Origin: Zygnema cylindricum
Taxonomy: Eukaryota; Streptophyta; Zygnematophyceae; Zygnematales; Zygnemataceae
DNA: 64,000 bases
NCBI GenBank assembly: GCA_037447655.1
Contig: JBBHKE010000056.1
Span: 23,554 to 87,553, forward strand
Reading direction: 5' to 3'
Shown: piece after piece, positions 13,278-22,961 of the stretch
Numbering within the stretch: the stretch's first letter is position 1
Layout: each line of letters starts with the position of its first letter
The notes under the pieces: model-generated
Database searches by the model: none
What the model was told of the DNA's origin: nothing
The model's input: the letters and a program-made list of their open reading frames with translations, nothing else
Program-made: the position numbers and the translations under genes

Positions 13278-14016
13278 GGGTGGCATTCCATCAGTCGTTT
13301 CTGTAATCATACGGCCAACTCTACGGGCTGGGTTGATTGAGTCGATGTTCCATCACGAAGAGTTTGTAAACAACGTGTTCTAAATTGACTGGCACCACGT
13401 AAGTTACGATCCGATATTGAACATCTTTACGATTTTTAGCACCGACAAATTTTACTTCAAATCTTCACTTGCGTACCATGTACTTGCGTACAAAGTCATC
13501 ATACGACAAAACTTTTATACTTTTTGCAGACGCCAGTCTTCTACGCCAGCTCATTTTTTAGGGTTCCTATTTTCGAACATAACCAAAGTTTTTTGACAAA
13601 AATAGTGTGACGAACAAAACTTACTGAAAATAGAGTGACGAAGAAGAGTTACGAAATTACATTTTTATTTTCGGTTGTATTTTCGAAAGCGCGTGTCATG
13701 TCAAAATTTTGTCAATTTTCGTTGGTTGTTTATCGTGACACGTAGCTCTATCGTCCAGCATGTCGCGATTAATTTTTTTCTATATCTGCCAACCCACCTC
13801 CTTGAGGTACGTTGGCAGCTATATAGAAAAATGAAGCGAACGCCTCGCGGATGAATATGCGACGGTCAGTGTTACCTCGCAGACCTTCAGAGAGTGTTGG
13901 CAAGATTCTCTGTAGTGTTGTTTCGCGTATAAAAACAAAATAAGCGGTACGGTTTAATACGGATAGTCGCTGATTTATGTAAACTACCCCACTTTTCGAC
14001 TGATGGAACGTGACCC
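13278..14016 (-). mobile_element. PIF/Harbinger (Tourist-like) MITE, copy 2, inverted
   Basis: This 739-bp element is flanked by TTA on both sides (13275-13277 and 14017-14019), which is TAA read on its own strand. Ends are GGGTGGCATTCCATCAG and, in reverse complement, GGGTCACGTTCCATCAG. Its sequence follows copy 1 on the opposite strand along its length, with scattered differences and small indels. With copy 1 it makes a 1.57-kb inverted repeat. Confidence 0.85.
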
Positions 14017-14019
14017 TTA

Positions 14020-14525
14020 GTTAGTGCAAACGCTAATAATTCAGCGATTTTAATAGCGATGGGCAATGTACACTGCTTATCGTTATACTCGTTAATAACA
14101 CTAATTCGGTCATGAGTCGAAAATCACAAAATAGTGTTAGCAACGCTATTTAAGGCAGGAGGCTGTGTATCGGTGGCCACAACTGATAGTCGATATGTAC
14201 CTTTTTTGACCTAGCGATTGTCGATTCATAGGTATGATATATCGGTAAGGAAATAACTGCCTCAGAGGTAGCAAACGGTCAACCGAAACCGTGACTGACC
14301 TTTAACCAACCGCCCGCGCCGGATCCGGAACGGATTCGGTTGCCAAATTTTGAGGGCCGGGCGGTTGCGGTCGGTTGATTCACCAGAAAAAGAAAAACGG
14401 TCGGTTACGGTCGGTCAATCAAAAAACCAAAAAAAAAGAATTTTTTGTACTGTCCATACAATCCAACATTATTGTACTTTGTACTCTTTGGTAAGGTGGA
14501 AGTACGTGACATCATGATTAGCGTT
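14020..14525. other. intergenic; CGGTCGGT-rich stretch
   Basis: No gene. Positions 14270-14420 are rich in CGGTTGCGGTCGGTTGA-like motifs that recur around 14980-15120. The stretch may be the edge of a degenerate repeat, but no ends can be set. Confidence 0.4.
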
Positions 14526-14909
14526 GCAAATCTGACACGGTAGTAACACTATTTTTTTCGCAAATCTTAGGGAACGCGACAAAGCGTCGCAAATCTGACA
14601 CGGTACACCGTGAATCGTTATTAGACTATAGAAATTATTAGAGTAAAGAAAATAATAGCGACATTCATTCAAATTTAGTGCCAGGAGACATGGCAGATTA
14701 TAGTCCATGTCCTTAAATAGTGTAATTTGTTCTATTTAAGGTATCAATGTCAAAATTTTGGGGGTGCCGATATAGAGTACATAAGGCTAATAATGATTCA
14801 CGGTGTAGTACACTATTCATTTCACAAATCTTAGGGAACGCGACAAAGCGTCGCAAATCTGACACGTTAGTAAACACTATTCATTTCGCAAATCTAAGGG
14901 AACGCGACA
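14526..14909. repeat. 63-bp tandem repeat interrupted by a MITE
   Basis: GCAAATCTGACACGGTA starts at 14526 and again at 14589, a period of 63. Each is followed by ACACTATT, CGCAAATCTTAGGGAACG and CGACAAAGCGTCG. Further units continue after 14807 to about 14909. The element at 14606-14805 splits one unit. Confidence 0.85.
14606..14805. mobile_element. TA-duplicating mariner/Stowaway-like MITE (200 bp)
   Basis: Ends are CACCGTGAATCGTTATTAG and its reverse complement form CTAATAATGATTCACGGTG. TA flanks both sides (14604-14605 and 14806-14807). The neighbouring tandem-repeat unit reads CACGGTAGTAACACTATT where this unit has the insertion, so it serves as an empty site and supports a TA duplication. 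There is no coding capacity. Confidence 0.88.
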
Positions 14910-15590
14910 AATCGTAATTATTGGCTTATTCATATGTCGTACATTAGATAATTTTGTATTTTTTCGGTTACGGGCGGGCACGGTTAGTCGCGAGAAATCG
15001 AGTTTCGGTTAACTTTTATTTTCGTAAACGCCGGTCGGTTAACGGTTAACAATTTTGGAGCGTGACATAACCCGGTCGGGCGTCGGTTACTCAAATTTTG
15101 AAAACAAAAAAACGGTCGATTTCGGGTATGTAAAATTTTGACTTTTGCGACCTCTGAATTGCCTTACTAATTGATATATTGGCCTGATATGCCTGTAGAA
15201 AATATCGCGATGGCTTTACAATTACCGTATACCTGTATAAAGTACCATTTTGTACGTAAGTGCTGCTTAGGCTGTACTTTTTTTTTATGAAGTAAAGAGC
15301 AAATTGTGACACGTGACATGTCATACAGTCAAAATAAACATTATATATTATATAGTAGGATTGTAGGAATGTGAAGTAAAGCCATATATTCACATAGATA
15401 TCTTCGATAACAAATTTATGTCTCAAAGCGATATATCGGACAACCTTGCTGTTAGATAATCGATAATATCGACTATTGGAATTATCGAGGTAAGGAAATT
15501 TACTGATTCACCAATAACCACGTTCAAACAATCTACCACGTCTCCCCGCACTAATTTAGTATTATATACTCTAAAATTAATAAATCTTCT
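14910..15590. other. intergenic, no gene seen
   Basis: Contains CGGTCGGTTAACGG-like motifs and an AT-rich remainder. Minus-strand frames at 15091-15632 show no family signature. Confidence 0.45.
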
Positions 15591-15591
15591 A

Positions 15592-15612
15592 TGGTAATAA
15601 CGAAGGGCGGTG
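15592..15612. mobile_element. possible right end of a truncated mariner-like MITE
   Basis: TAATAACGAAGGGCGGTG followed by TA (15613-15614) resembles the right end of the copy ending at 57820. I could not find a matching left end within the preceding few hundred bases, so this is at most a truncated copy. Confidence 0.4.
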
Positions 15613-15613
15613 T

Positions 15614-15914
15614 AGTTCAAACCATAGTTCAAAAGTAGGTGAATGTAGGCTCATACAATATGCCTTTTGTACGCAAAACATACAATGTGACATTAAGACC
15701 CATATTGTATTGGTCGCAAAATGAAAAAAAAAAGTAACAGGGTTGAGTTGCACATCGTTCGATAGAGAATTAAAAGTCATCGGACGGTCGCTGATCAAAG
15801 TAACGATCAAAGTAGCGATCTAAGATTTCACATGAAAAGCCCATAACACAACTTGCGCCTACCAAAGGCCTACCATAAAACGCCTACTTTTGAAAACTAT
15901 GGTTCAAACCGTGG
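15614..15914. mobile_element. small MITE-like inverted-repeat element (about 300 bp)
   Basis: AGTTCAAACCATAGTTCAAA at 15614 continues to AAAGTAGG at 15639. It is matched in reverse complement by CCTACTTTTGAAAACTATGG and TTCAAACC at 15883-15910. The interior is non-coding. The target-site duplication is unclear, so no superfamily is assigned. Confidence 0.55.
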
Positions 15915-16404
15915 ACCAGTGCACAAAATTCCATAATATGAATCACGATTTTCGGAAACGACACTGAATTTTCGCACGGTTTCCATTAACTTTAAATCCC
16001 TTGCATGAGCAAACAACATCTACGGTACGCCGTTAGATCAGATGATACTTTTTGTGTCTTTTTGCCACGTGGGCAGAATTACTGCCAGCTTGACATCCAC
16101 GTATAGGTATTGTTGCCACGTGTACTTCCGCGTCTTGAGGAGTCTTGACTTTAAAGTTTAGAGCAGTTCCTTTGATCTCTCCAGTAATTATAATTTTTTT
16201 GCTCCGGCAATGGAACTGTTCCCTTTCTGGTTTTGAAGAAAATTTGATAGAGTTAGTAGGTTTAGGGTTTTGCAATATAGGAATACTACTAGGACGAGGT
16301 GTAAATAACCTTGAGTGAAATCTATCGTGAAGGAACCCGTCTGGTTCATATCTTGGCAAAGGAAAAAGAGAGGAAGAGGGTGAGGGAGAGGGAGAGCAAG
16401 GGAA
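15915..16404. other. intergenic, no gene seen
   Basis: Minus-strand frames at 16033-16443 are partly translations of the GAGAGG-type repeat and carry no recognisable domain. The stretch could be leader sequence for the ORF at 16405. Confidence 0.35.
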
Positions 16405-16728
16405 ATGGATACTGAGAACGACAATGAAAGATTTCAATCTCAAATGGTTCTTGAAGAGATTGATAAAAAGGCGAAGTCTTCCCTTTCTTCAGGAGAAGAC
16501 AAAGAGAGGAGACTGCCTGCCAAAGAAGAGAACCAATGGGATTCCAGTGAGATCAAGCGGATGATCGAAACTAGCGGAAAGAGAGGGAGAGGGAGAGGGA
16601 GAGGGAGAGGGAGAGGGAGAGGGAGAGGGAGAGGGAGAGGGAGAGGGAGAGGGAGAGGGAGAGGGAGAGGGAGAGGAGAGGGAGAGGGAGAGGGAGAGCA
16701 GAGGGAGAGTGAAGTGCTATTTTGTTAG
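16405..16728 (+). CDS. hypothetical ORF ending in a Gly-Arg repeat (doubtful)
   Basis: A 107-codon frame. The first 57 or so residues are mixed, acidic and lysine-rich (start MDTENDNERFQSQMVLEE). The rest is the translation of a hexanucleotide repeat: many Arg-Gly pairs, then Gly-Glu pairs after the repeat shifts by a few bases, then the stop. Gly-Arg tracts occur in real RNA-binding proteins, but here the tract follows directly from the microsatellite. No domain is recognised in the N-terminal part. It may be a first exon, a degraded gene or chance. Confidence 0.25.
   Translation: MDTENDNERFQSQMVLEEIDKKAKSSLSSGEDKERRLPAKEENQWDSSEIKRMIETSGKRGRGRGRGRGRGRGRGRGRGRGRGRGRGRGRGEGEGEGEQRESEVLFC
16579..16706 (+). 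repeat. GAGAGG hexanucleotide microsatellite
   Basis: About twenty near-perfect GAGAGG units in a row, with one shortened unit near 16673. Similar purine-rich tracts occur at 29760-30060 and 56280-56400, and a CT-rich equivalent at 35145-35275. Confidence 0.95.
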
Positions 16729-16972
16729 ATACTTCACTGTCTGTTAACTTTCCTATTTTTTTCTCCTGTGTATATTTTGTATGTCTCTGATTCTATTTTC
16801 CTTCCTCTTTCCTTGTCAATTTTTTTACAATCCTTCGTTTTTTATTTCTCTTTTGTATGCAGTGTCTGCATTTCTGTTGGTGTTTTTGTTTTTTTGAGTC
16901 TTAAAATGTGGTTCCTTGAGGAGAGTTTAGTTCATACGTCCCAGTTTTACAACGTAATGTATGTGTTTTTTT
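16729..16972. other. intergenic, T-rich
   Basis: A short T-rich stretch up to the Copia 3' LTR, with no gene. Positions 16968-16972 are TTTTT, matching the bases just past the other outer LTR (24543-24547). This is a possible 5-bp target-site duplication but low in information. Confidence 0.5.
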
Positions 16973-17416
16973 TATTGGAGGTGGATTGGCGGAAGCCATG
17001 AAATTGTACACAAGAGAAAGATCAATGCATTGGAGAGAGGAATTGATTTGTATTTGGGATGATTTCATTAAGTGAGAAGAGTCACTTATATACAAAATAT
17101 ACAATGCTAATTATTGTGGAGTCTAAGCGCTCTACAGTGCGCTGTAACAAAGGAATCCTAGTCTAGATTCTAACAAATGTATGTAAGACAAAAGACTGGA
17201 CCGACGGTCAAAAGACTGGACCGACGGTCAAAGGAATTCTACGTAAACGACAAGACCAACGTATGTAACGAAAAAGTACAATTGACTGGACCAACATATG
17301 GAAGTACGGACAGGACCAAAAGTGAGACGTCCGGAAAAGTCGGTCAACAAGACTTGACCAACGTAAGAAATCGTACGGACAAGACAAAAATATCCTACGC
17401 TAAATGTCCCGTAACA
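16973..17416 (-). repeat. Copia family 1, outer 3' LTR
   Basis: Read on the minus strand it begins TGTTACGGGACATTTAGCG and ends CACCTCCAATA. It is 444 bp against 424 for the other full LTRs, because a 20-bp piece (AAAAGACTGGACCGACGGTC on the plus strand) is doubled near 17190-17230. The last 27 bases include ATG and eight further codons that match the gag start at 24145. The purine-rich tract GGGGGGG precedes it on the minus strand. Confidence 0.92.
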
Positions 17417-17469
17417 CCCCCCCTCAAGCGAAAACTAAGAAGTAGATTGAGATGAAAATGAAAGGAAAT

Positions 17470-18892
17470 TTAGCCAGGAGGAGAAGGAAGACGAAGGCCA
17501 GAGGAGAGGCAATGGTGCTCAAAGTGAGGGCGATGAAGAGCCTTGGTGAGATAATCGGCCACTTGTTCAGCGGATTTGACATAAAGAAACTGGAGAGTGC
17601 CATCTTCGACCCGCTCCTGAGAGTAATGATACTGAATGTCGATGTGCTTCGTCCGCTTGTGGTGAACAGGATTGCGGATCAAAGCAAGAGCTCCTTGGGA
17701 ATCGGAAAAGATAGGAGTAGGGGTTGAACGGGGAAACCCAAGATTGGAAAGTAGAGTCCGAAGCCAGACAGCTTCCTTGGCGGCGTGACACGCGGCCATA
17801 TATTCCGCCTCAGTGCTGGAGCATGCCGTGGTAGGTTGCTTTCTGCATGACCAAGAGATAAGACCATTGCCCAAAAAGAAGCACGAGCCAGTGGTGGAAC
17901 GGCGGGAAAGCTCATCTTGTGCCCAATCTGAATCAACAAAACCCGTAAGAGCACTAGAGCTAGAGGAAGAATATGTGAGACAAAGAGTTTTAGTGCCTTG
18001 TAGATAACGAAAGACATCTTTGGCTGCGGCAAGATGATGAAGAGAAGGGCGTTGAAGGAATTGACTGAGTTTAGTGACAGCTGTGGCAATGTCAGGGCGG
18101 GTGGCCCGCATGGGGTACATAAGGGCCCCGACCATCGAGCGGTAAGTGGCATGGAGGGAGGGGGAGAGAAGAGAGTCAATGGAAGGGAGGAGAGGGGCAT
18201 TGACATCTAAAGGAGTGGAAAGGGAGGAGCACTCTGCCAAGCCAAAGCGTTCCAAAAGATCAGAGATAAAGGTCTCTTGAGAGAGAGAGAGGGTGCGAGT
18301 CGAGCGATTACGAGAAACTTGTATGCCCAAATAATAAGTGAGCTCACCTAAATTGGCCATGTCAAAATGGGACTGAAGGAGAGATTTGACACTGGAGATT
18401 TCAGAGAGGGAAGGACCAACAAGAAGGAGATCGTCAACAAAGATGGCAACAATGATTAATGAGGTGCCAGAGCCACGAGAGTAAATGCTAAAATCGGCAT
18501 CAATTCGGGTAAATCCTTCTTTCCGCATAATGGCATCTATGGTATGGTTCCAGACACGGGGGGGTTGCTTTAAACCATAGATCGTTTAAATGAGATGGCA
18601 AACTAGATGTTCAGATCCAGGGGAAATATATCCTTCAGGCTGATGCATATAAATGTCCTCGGACAAGATCCCATTTAAGAAGGCATTCTTAACATCCATC
18701 TGATGAACATGGAAATCATGTTCAGCAGCTAAAGCAAGTAAAGTGCGGATAGATGTCAACCGGGCAACAGGAGCAAAGGTTTCAGTGAAATCTATACCTT
18801 CGATTTGGGAAAAGCCCTTCGCCACCAAGCGAGCTTTGTATTTGTCCACGGATCCATCCGCTTTTTGTTTAACACGGAAGACCCATTTCGAA
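17470..18892 (-). pseudogene. Copia family 1 RT/RNase H relic (outer element)
   Basis: On the minus strand the frame runs from the RT N-terminal part (KWVFRVKQKADGSVDKYK) through the polymerase motif FVDDLLLVG to RNase H (DSDWAQD, SSTEAEYMA and TKHIDIQYHY). It ends with TAA at 17472-17470. A stop at 18588-18586 replaces a Lys codon that the plus-strand copy keeps. Upstream, at 18892/18893, it joins directly to a partial LTR, so its own gag, protease and integrase are missing. It is nearly identical to 20730-22146. Confidence 0.92.
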
Positions 18893-19160
18893 GCTCTACG
18901 GTGCGCTGTAACAAAGGAATCCTAGTCTAGATTTTAACAAATGTATGTAAGACAAAAGACTGGACCGACGGTCAAAGGACTTCTACGTAAAGGACTAGAC
19001 CAACGTATGTAAAGAAAAAGTACAATTGACTGGACCGACGTATGGAAGTACGGACAGGACCAAAAGTGAGACGTCCGGATAAGTCGGTCAACAAGACTTG
19101 ACCGACGTAAGAAAACGTACGGACAAGACAAAAATATCCTACGCTAAATGTCCCGTAACA
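18893..19160 (-). repeat. partial Copia family 1 LTR at a deletion junction
   Basis: On the minus strand it starts at the LTR terminus TGTTACGGG (19160) and runs 268 bases to the point corresponding to CGCACCGTAGAGC. There it is joined to RT sequence (TTCGAAATGGG) at 18893/18892. The missing piece would contain the rest of the LTR, gag, protease, integrase and the start of RT. Confidence 0.85.
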
Positions 19161-22146
19161 ATACTACGCCAAAGATATTTGCTTTAAGTGCTAGCGTCGA
19201 AAGTTTTCCACTTTGGCATTTAAGATATGGGCATTTAAATAGCAAAAGTTTGAGTATTTTGCCAAATCTTGTAACTGGACTAAATTCATTCTCTAACAAA
19301 TCTTTGGATTTTTGTCACGGTTGCGTGCTGTACATACGGACTTGTGTGGACCCATGCGCACGCGTAGCTACAGTGGATCCCTTTATTTTGTCACTTTCAT
19401 TGACCAAGCCACTCGTTTTTCACACGTGTATCGAATGTGTCATAAATCTGACGCTTTTGCCCGATTTTAGGAATTTAAGGCGTTGGCATAAAATTTTCAC
19501 AACAAACGAATCAAGGTCTTGCACAGTGACAACGGTGGCGAATTTTTGTCCAACCAATTTTCTGAATTTCTCATGCAACATGGAATCTCACGTCATTTAA
19601 CGGCGCCTCGGACGCCACAACAAAACGGCATTGCAGAAAGGTATAATCGAACATTACATGACATGTCACGCTGTATGCTGTACTTTGCGAATTTGCCTTA
19701 TGAATTTTGGGCAGAGGCTGTCGTTTGCGCAAATTACTTACGCAATCTTTGTCCCACTAACGCTTTACCAAAATCTACTCCAATGGAAGCATGGTCCTCT
19801 GTAAAACCAGATATACGTCACCTTAAAATCTTTGGTTGTGAAGCGTGGTACAAAGACCTCCTCCAATCGGACGCCAAATTGGGCGCTCGCGCATTTCGTG
19901 GCATTTTCGTTGGGTACGCTCCAAATTCCAAAGCGTACCGCATTTGGAGTCCTTCTCAGCATCGCGTCATCACCACCAGAGAAGTAGTTTTCAACGAAAC
20001 GCCACTCCTCCAAACCTTGTGTCGTATGCCCTTCCCTTCCCCTCTTCCCCCATTATCCGACTTTCCTTCCCTCACCCTCTATGACCCTCTTCCCCCAAAC
20101 CTTCCCCTTCACTCTCTTCAGCCATCTGAATTCACCTACCTTACACCTTCCCACCCCTCTCCCCTTAATCCTCCCAGTTTTTTCCCCTCATCATCTTCAA
20201 TTCTCCCTCCTCCTCCATCTTCTCCCACCCCCCTTGTTTTCCCGGCTGCTCCCATCACTCCTGCCAGCCACTTAGCTGCCCTTCCTCTTCATCCTGTCAC
20301 AAATTCTGAAGATAATTCCTCCTCTCCCCCTTTTTTCCAAGATGATCCTCTTTTTGACAATCTTTCTCCCACAATTTTTTCCCACTCACCTCTTCTTAGG
20401 TCTATTGCTCCTCTTGAGCCTTCACTTCCCGATCTTGAGCCTTCCCCTCCTTCTGACCCCTCTCATTTACCTCGTCGAAACCCCGCACGCTCTAGAATTC
20501 CCCCCTCTCGTCTTATTACTTCCATAGGCCACGCCTCTCTAGCTTACGCTTACTCGGCTGGGGCCTCTGCCTCTCTTATTTCAGCCCCTCTCTCTCTCAA
20601 GGCTGCCCTAAAACGACCTGATGCCTCCCTTTGGAAAACTGCCGCTGATGATGAATTCAATGCCTTACTTTCCAACAAAACATGGAATCTTGTTCCCCTT
20701 CCCCCTGGAAGAAAGGCAATCGGTTCGAAATGGGTCTTCCGTGTTAAACAAAAAGCGGATGGATCCGTGGACAAATACAAAGCTCGCTTGGTGGCGAAGG
20801 GCTTTTCCCAAATCGAAGGTATAGATTTCACTTAAACCTTTGCTCCTGTTGCTCGGTTGACATCTATCCGCACTTTACTTGCTTTAGCTGCTGAACATGA
20901 TTTCCATGTTCATCAGATGGATGTTAAGAATGCCTTCTTAAATGGGATCTTGTCCGAGGACATTTATATGTATCAGCCTGAAGGATATATTTCCCCTGGA
21001 TCTGAACATCTGGTTCGCCATTTTATTAAAACGATCTATGGTTTAAAGCAATCCCCCCGTGTCTGGAACCATACCATAGATGCCATTATGCGGAAAGAAG
21101 GATTTACCCGAATTGATGCCGATTTTAGCATTTACTCTCGTGGCTCTGGCACCTCATTAATCATTGTTGCCATCTTTGTTGACGATCTCCTTCTTGTTGG
21201 TCCTTCCCTCTCTGAAATCTCCAGTGTCAAATCTCTCCTTCAGTCCCATTTTGACATGGCCGATTTAGGTGAGCTCACTTATTATTTGGGCATACAAGTT
21301 TCTCGTAATCGCTCGACTCGCACCCTCTCTCTCTATCAGGAGACCTTTATCTCTGATCTTTTGGAACGCTTTGGCTTGGCAGAGTGCTCCTCCCTTTCCA
21401 CTCCTTTAGATGCCAATGCCCCTCTCCTCCCTTCCACTGACTCTCTTCTCTCCCCCGCCCTCCATGCCACTTACCGCTCGATGGTCGGGGCCCTTATGTA
21501 CGCCATTCAGGCCACCCGCCCTGACATTGCCACAGCTCTCACTAAACTCAGTCAATTCCTTCAACACCCTTCTCTTGATCATCTTGCAGCAGCCATACGT
21601 GTCTTTCGTTATCTACAAGGCACTAAAACTCTTTGTCTCACATATTCTTCCTCTGGCTCTAATGCTCTTACGGGTTTTGTTGATTCAGATTGGGCACAAG
21701 ATGAGCTTTCCCGCCGTTCCACCACTGGCTCGTGCTTCTTTTTGGGCAATGGCCTTATCTCTTGGTCATGCAGAAAGCAACCTACCACAGCATGCTCCAG
21801 CACTCAGGCGGAATATATGGCCGCGTGTCACGCCGCCAAGGAAGCTGTCTGGCTTCGGACTCTACTTTCCAAACTTGGGTTTCCCCCTTCAGCCCCTACT
21901 CCTATCTTTTCCGATTCCCAAGGAGTTCTTGCTTTGATCCGCAATCCTGTTCACCACAAGCAGACGAAGCACATCGACATTCAGTATGATTACTCTCAGG
22001 AGCGGGTCGAAGATGGCACTCTCCAGTTTCTTTATGTCAAATCCGCCGAACAAGTGGCCGATTATCTCACCAAGGCTCTTCATCGCCCTCTCTTTGAGCA
22101 CCATTGCCTCTCCTCTGGCCTTCGTCTTCCTTCTCCTCCTAGCTAA
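19161..22146 (+). pseudogene. Copia family 1 pol relic: integrase, RT, RNase H
   Basis: Begins in the GAG-pre-integrase domain (WHLRYGHLNSKSL), then a broken integrase: HTDLCGPM, HSDNGGEF and the catalytic Glu in NGIAERYNRTL. A proline/serine-rich linker follows (about 20000-20500), then RT with FVDDLLLVG and RNase H with DSDWAQD and AEYMA. Defects: a shift with a probable deletion near 19335, TAG at 19468-19470, TAA at 19489-19491 and TAA at 20833-20835 where the sister copy has GAA. There is no gag or protease upstream. They lie instead on the opposite strand at 24145-22624. Confidence 0.93.
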
Positions 22147-22190
22147 ATTTCCTTTCATTTTCATCTCAATCTACTTCCTAGTTTTCGCTT

Positions 22191-22199
22191 GAGGGGGGG
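22191..22199 (+). promoter_or_regulatory. polypurine tract
   Basis: GAGGGGGGG lies directly before the LTR start TGTTACGGG at 22200, the position of the plus-strand DNA primer in LTR elements. The same tract appears on the minus strand before the LTR ending at 17416. Confidence 0.8.
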
Positions 22200-22623
22200 T
22201 GTTACGGGACATTTAGCGTAGGATATTTTTGTCTTGTCCGTATGTTTACTTACGTCGATCAAGTCTTGTTGACCGACTTATCCGGACGTCTCACTTTTGG
22301 TCCTGTCCGTACTTCCATACGTCGGTCCAGTCAATTGTACTTTTTCGTTACATACGTTGGTCGAGTTCTTTACGTAGAAGTCCTTTGACCGTCGGTCCGG
22401 TCTTTTGTCTTACATACATTTGTTAGAATCTAGACTAGGATTCCTTTGTTACAGCGCACCGTAGACCGCTTAGACTCCACAGTAATTAGCATTGTATATT
22501 TTGTATATAAGTGACTCTTCTCACTTAATGAAATCATCCCAAATACAAATCAATTCCTCTCTCCAATGCATTGATCTTTCTCTTGTGTACAATTTCATGG
22601 CTTCCGCCAATCCACCTCCAATA
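22200..22623 (+). repeat. Copia family 1 LTR (plus-strand copy)
   Basis: 424 bp, from TGTTACGGGAC to CACCTCCAATA. It contains TATATAAGTGACTCTTCTC near 22502, a likely TATA box, and at its end ATGGCTTCCGCCAATCC, the gag start. It is followed by ACTAT (22624-22628) and then minus-strand protease sequence, so this end marks an insertion point inside the outer element. Confidence 0.92.
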
Positions 22624-22960
22624 ACTATAAGATTTTAGGACGTACATAGAATCTCTTGCTACTCCAAAACCTACAGTATTGTTGTCTTTTCTATCATAAA
22701 AAGTTACTCTATCATTATTAAATTCAGCTTTTAAGCCGTCAGAAGTGGCGACTTTCACAGAAAATAAATTCCTAGCTAGACTAGGAACAAAGAGTACGTT
22801 CTGAATGTGAATAGACACATTAGGGACGTTGACGTTGCCAGAATGAGTAGCCAACAGAATGCGGTCGTCGCCTAAACGAATCTGCATAGGAGATGATAGA
22901 GAAGAAAGGTGAGTGAACCAATCAGATCGTGGTGAAAGGTGGTGACTTGCACCACTATCT
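22624..22960 (-). pseudogene. Copia family 1 protease relic
   Basis: On the minus strand it starts DWLIDSGASHHLSP, the Copia protease motif with catalytic Asp-Ser-Gly, and continues to VLFVPSLARNLFSV and DSMYVLKSYS. There it meets the inserted LTR. It is shifted by one frame relative to gag, most simply a 1-base indel just downstream of the gag frame's end at 22962. Confidence 0.85.
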
Positions 22961-22961
22961 A

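Noticed and set aside
19765-20831. Minus-strand and alternative-frame ORFs across the Copia linker
   Set aside because: Shadows of the plus-strand pol frame, sustained by its Pro/Ser/Leu-rich composition.
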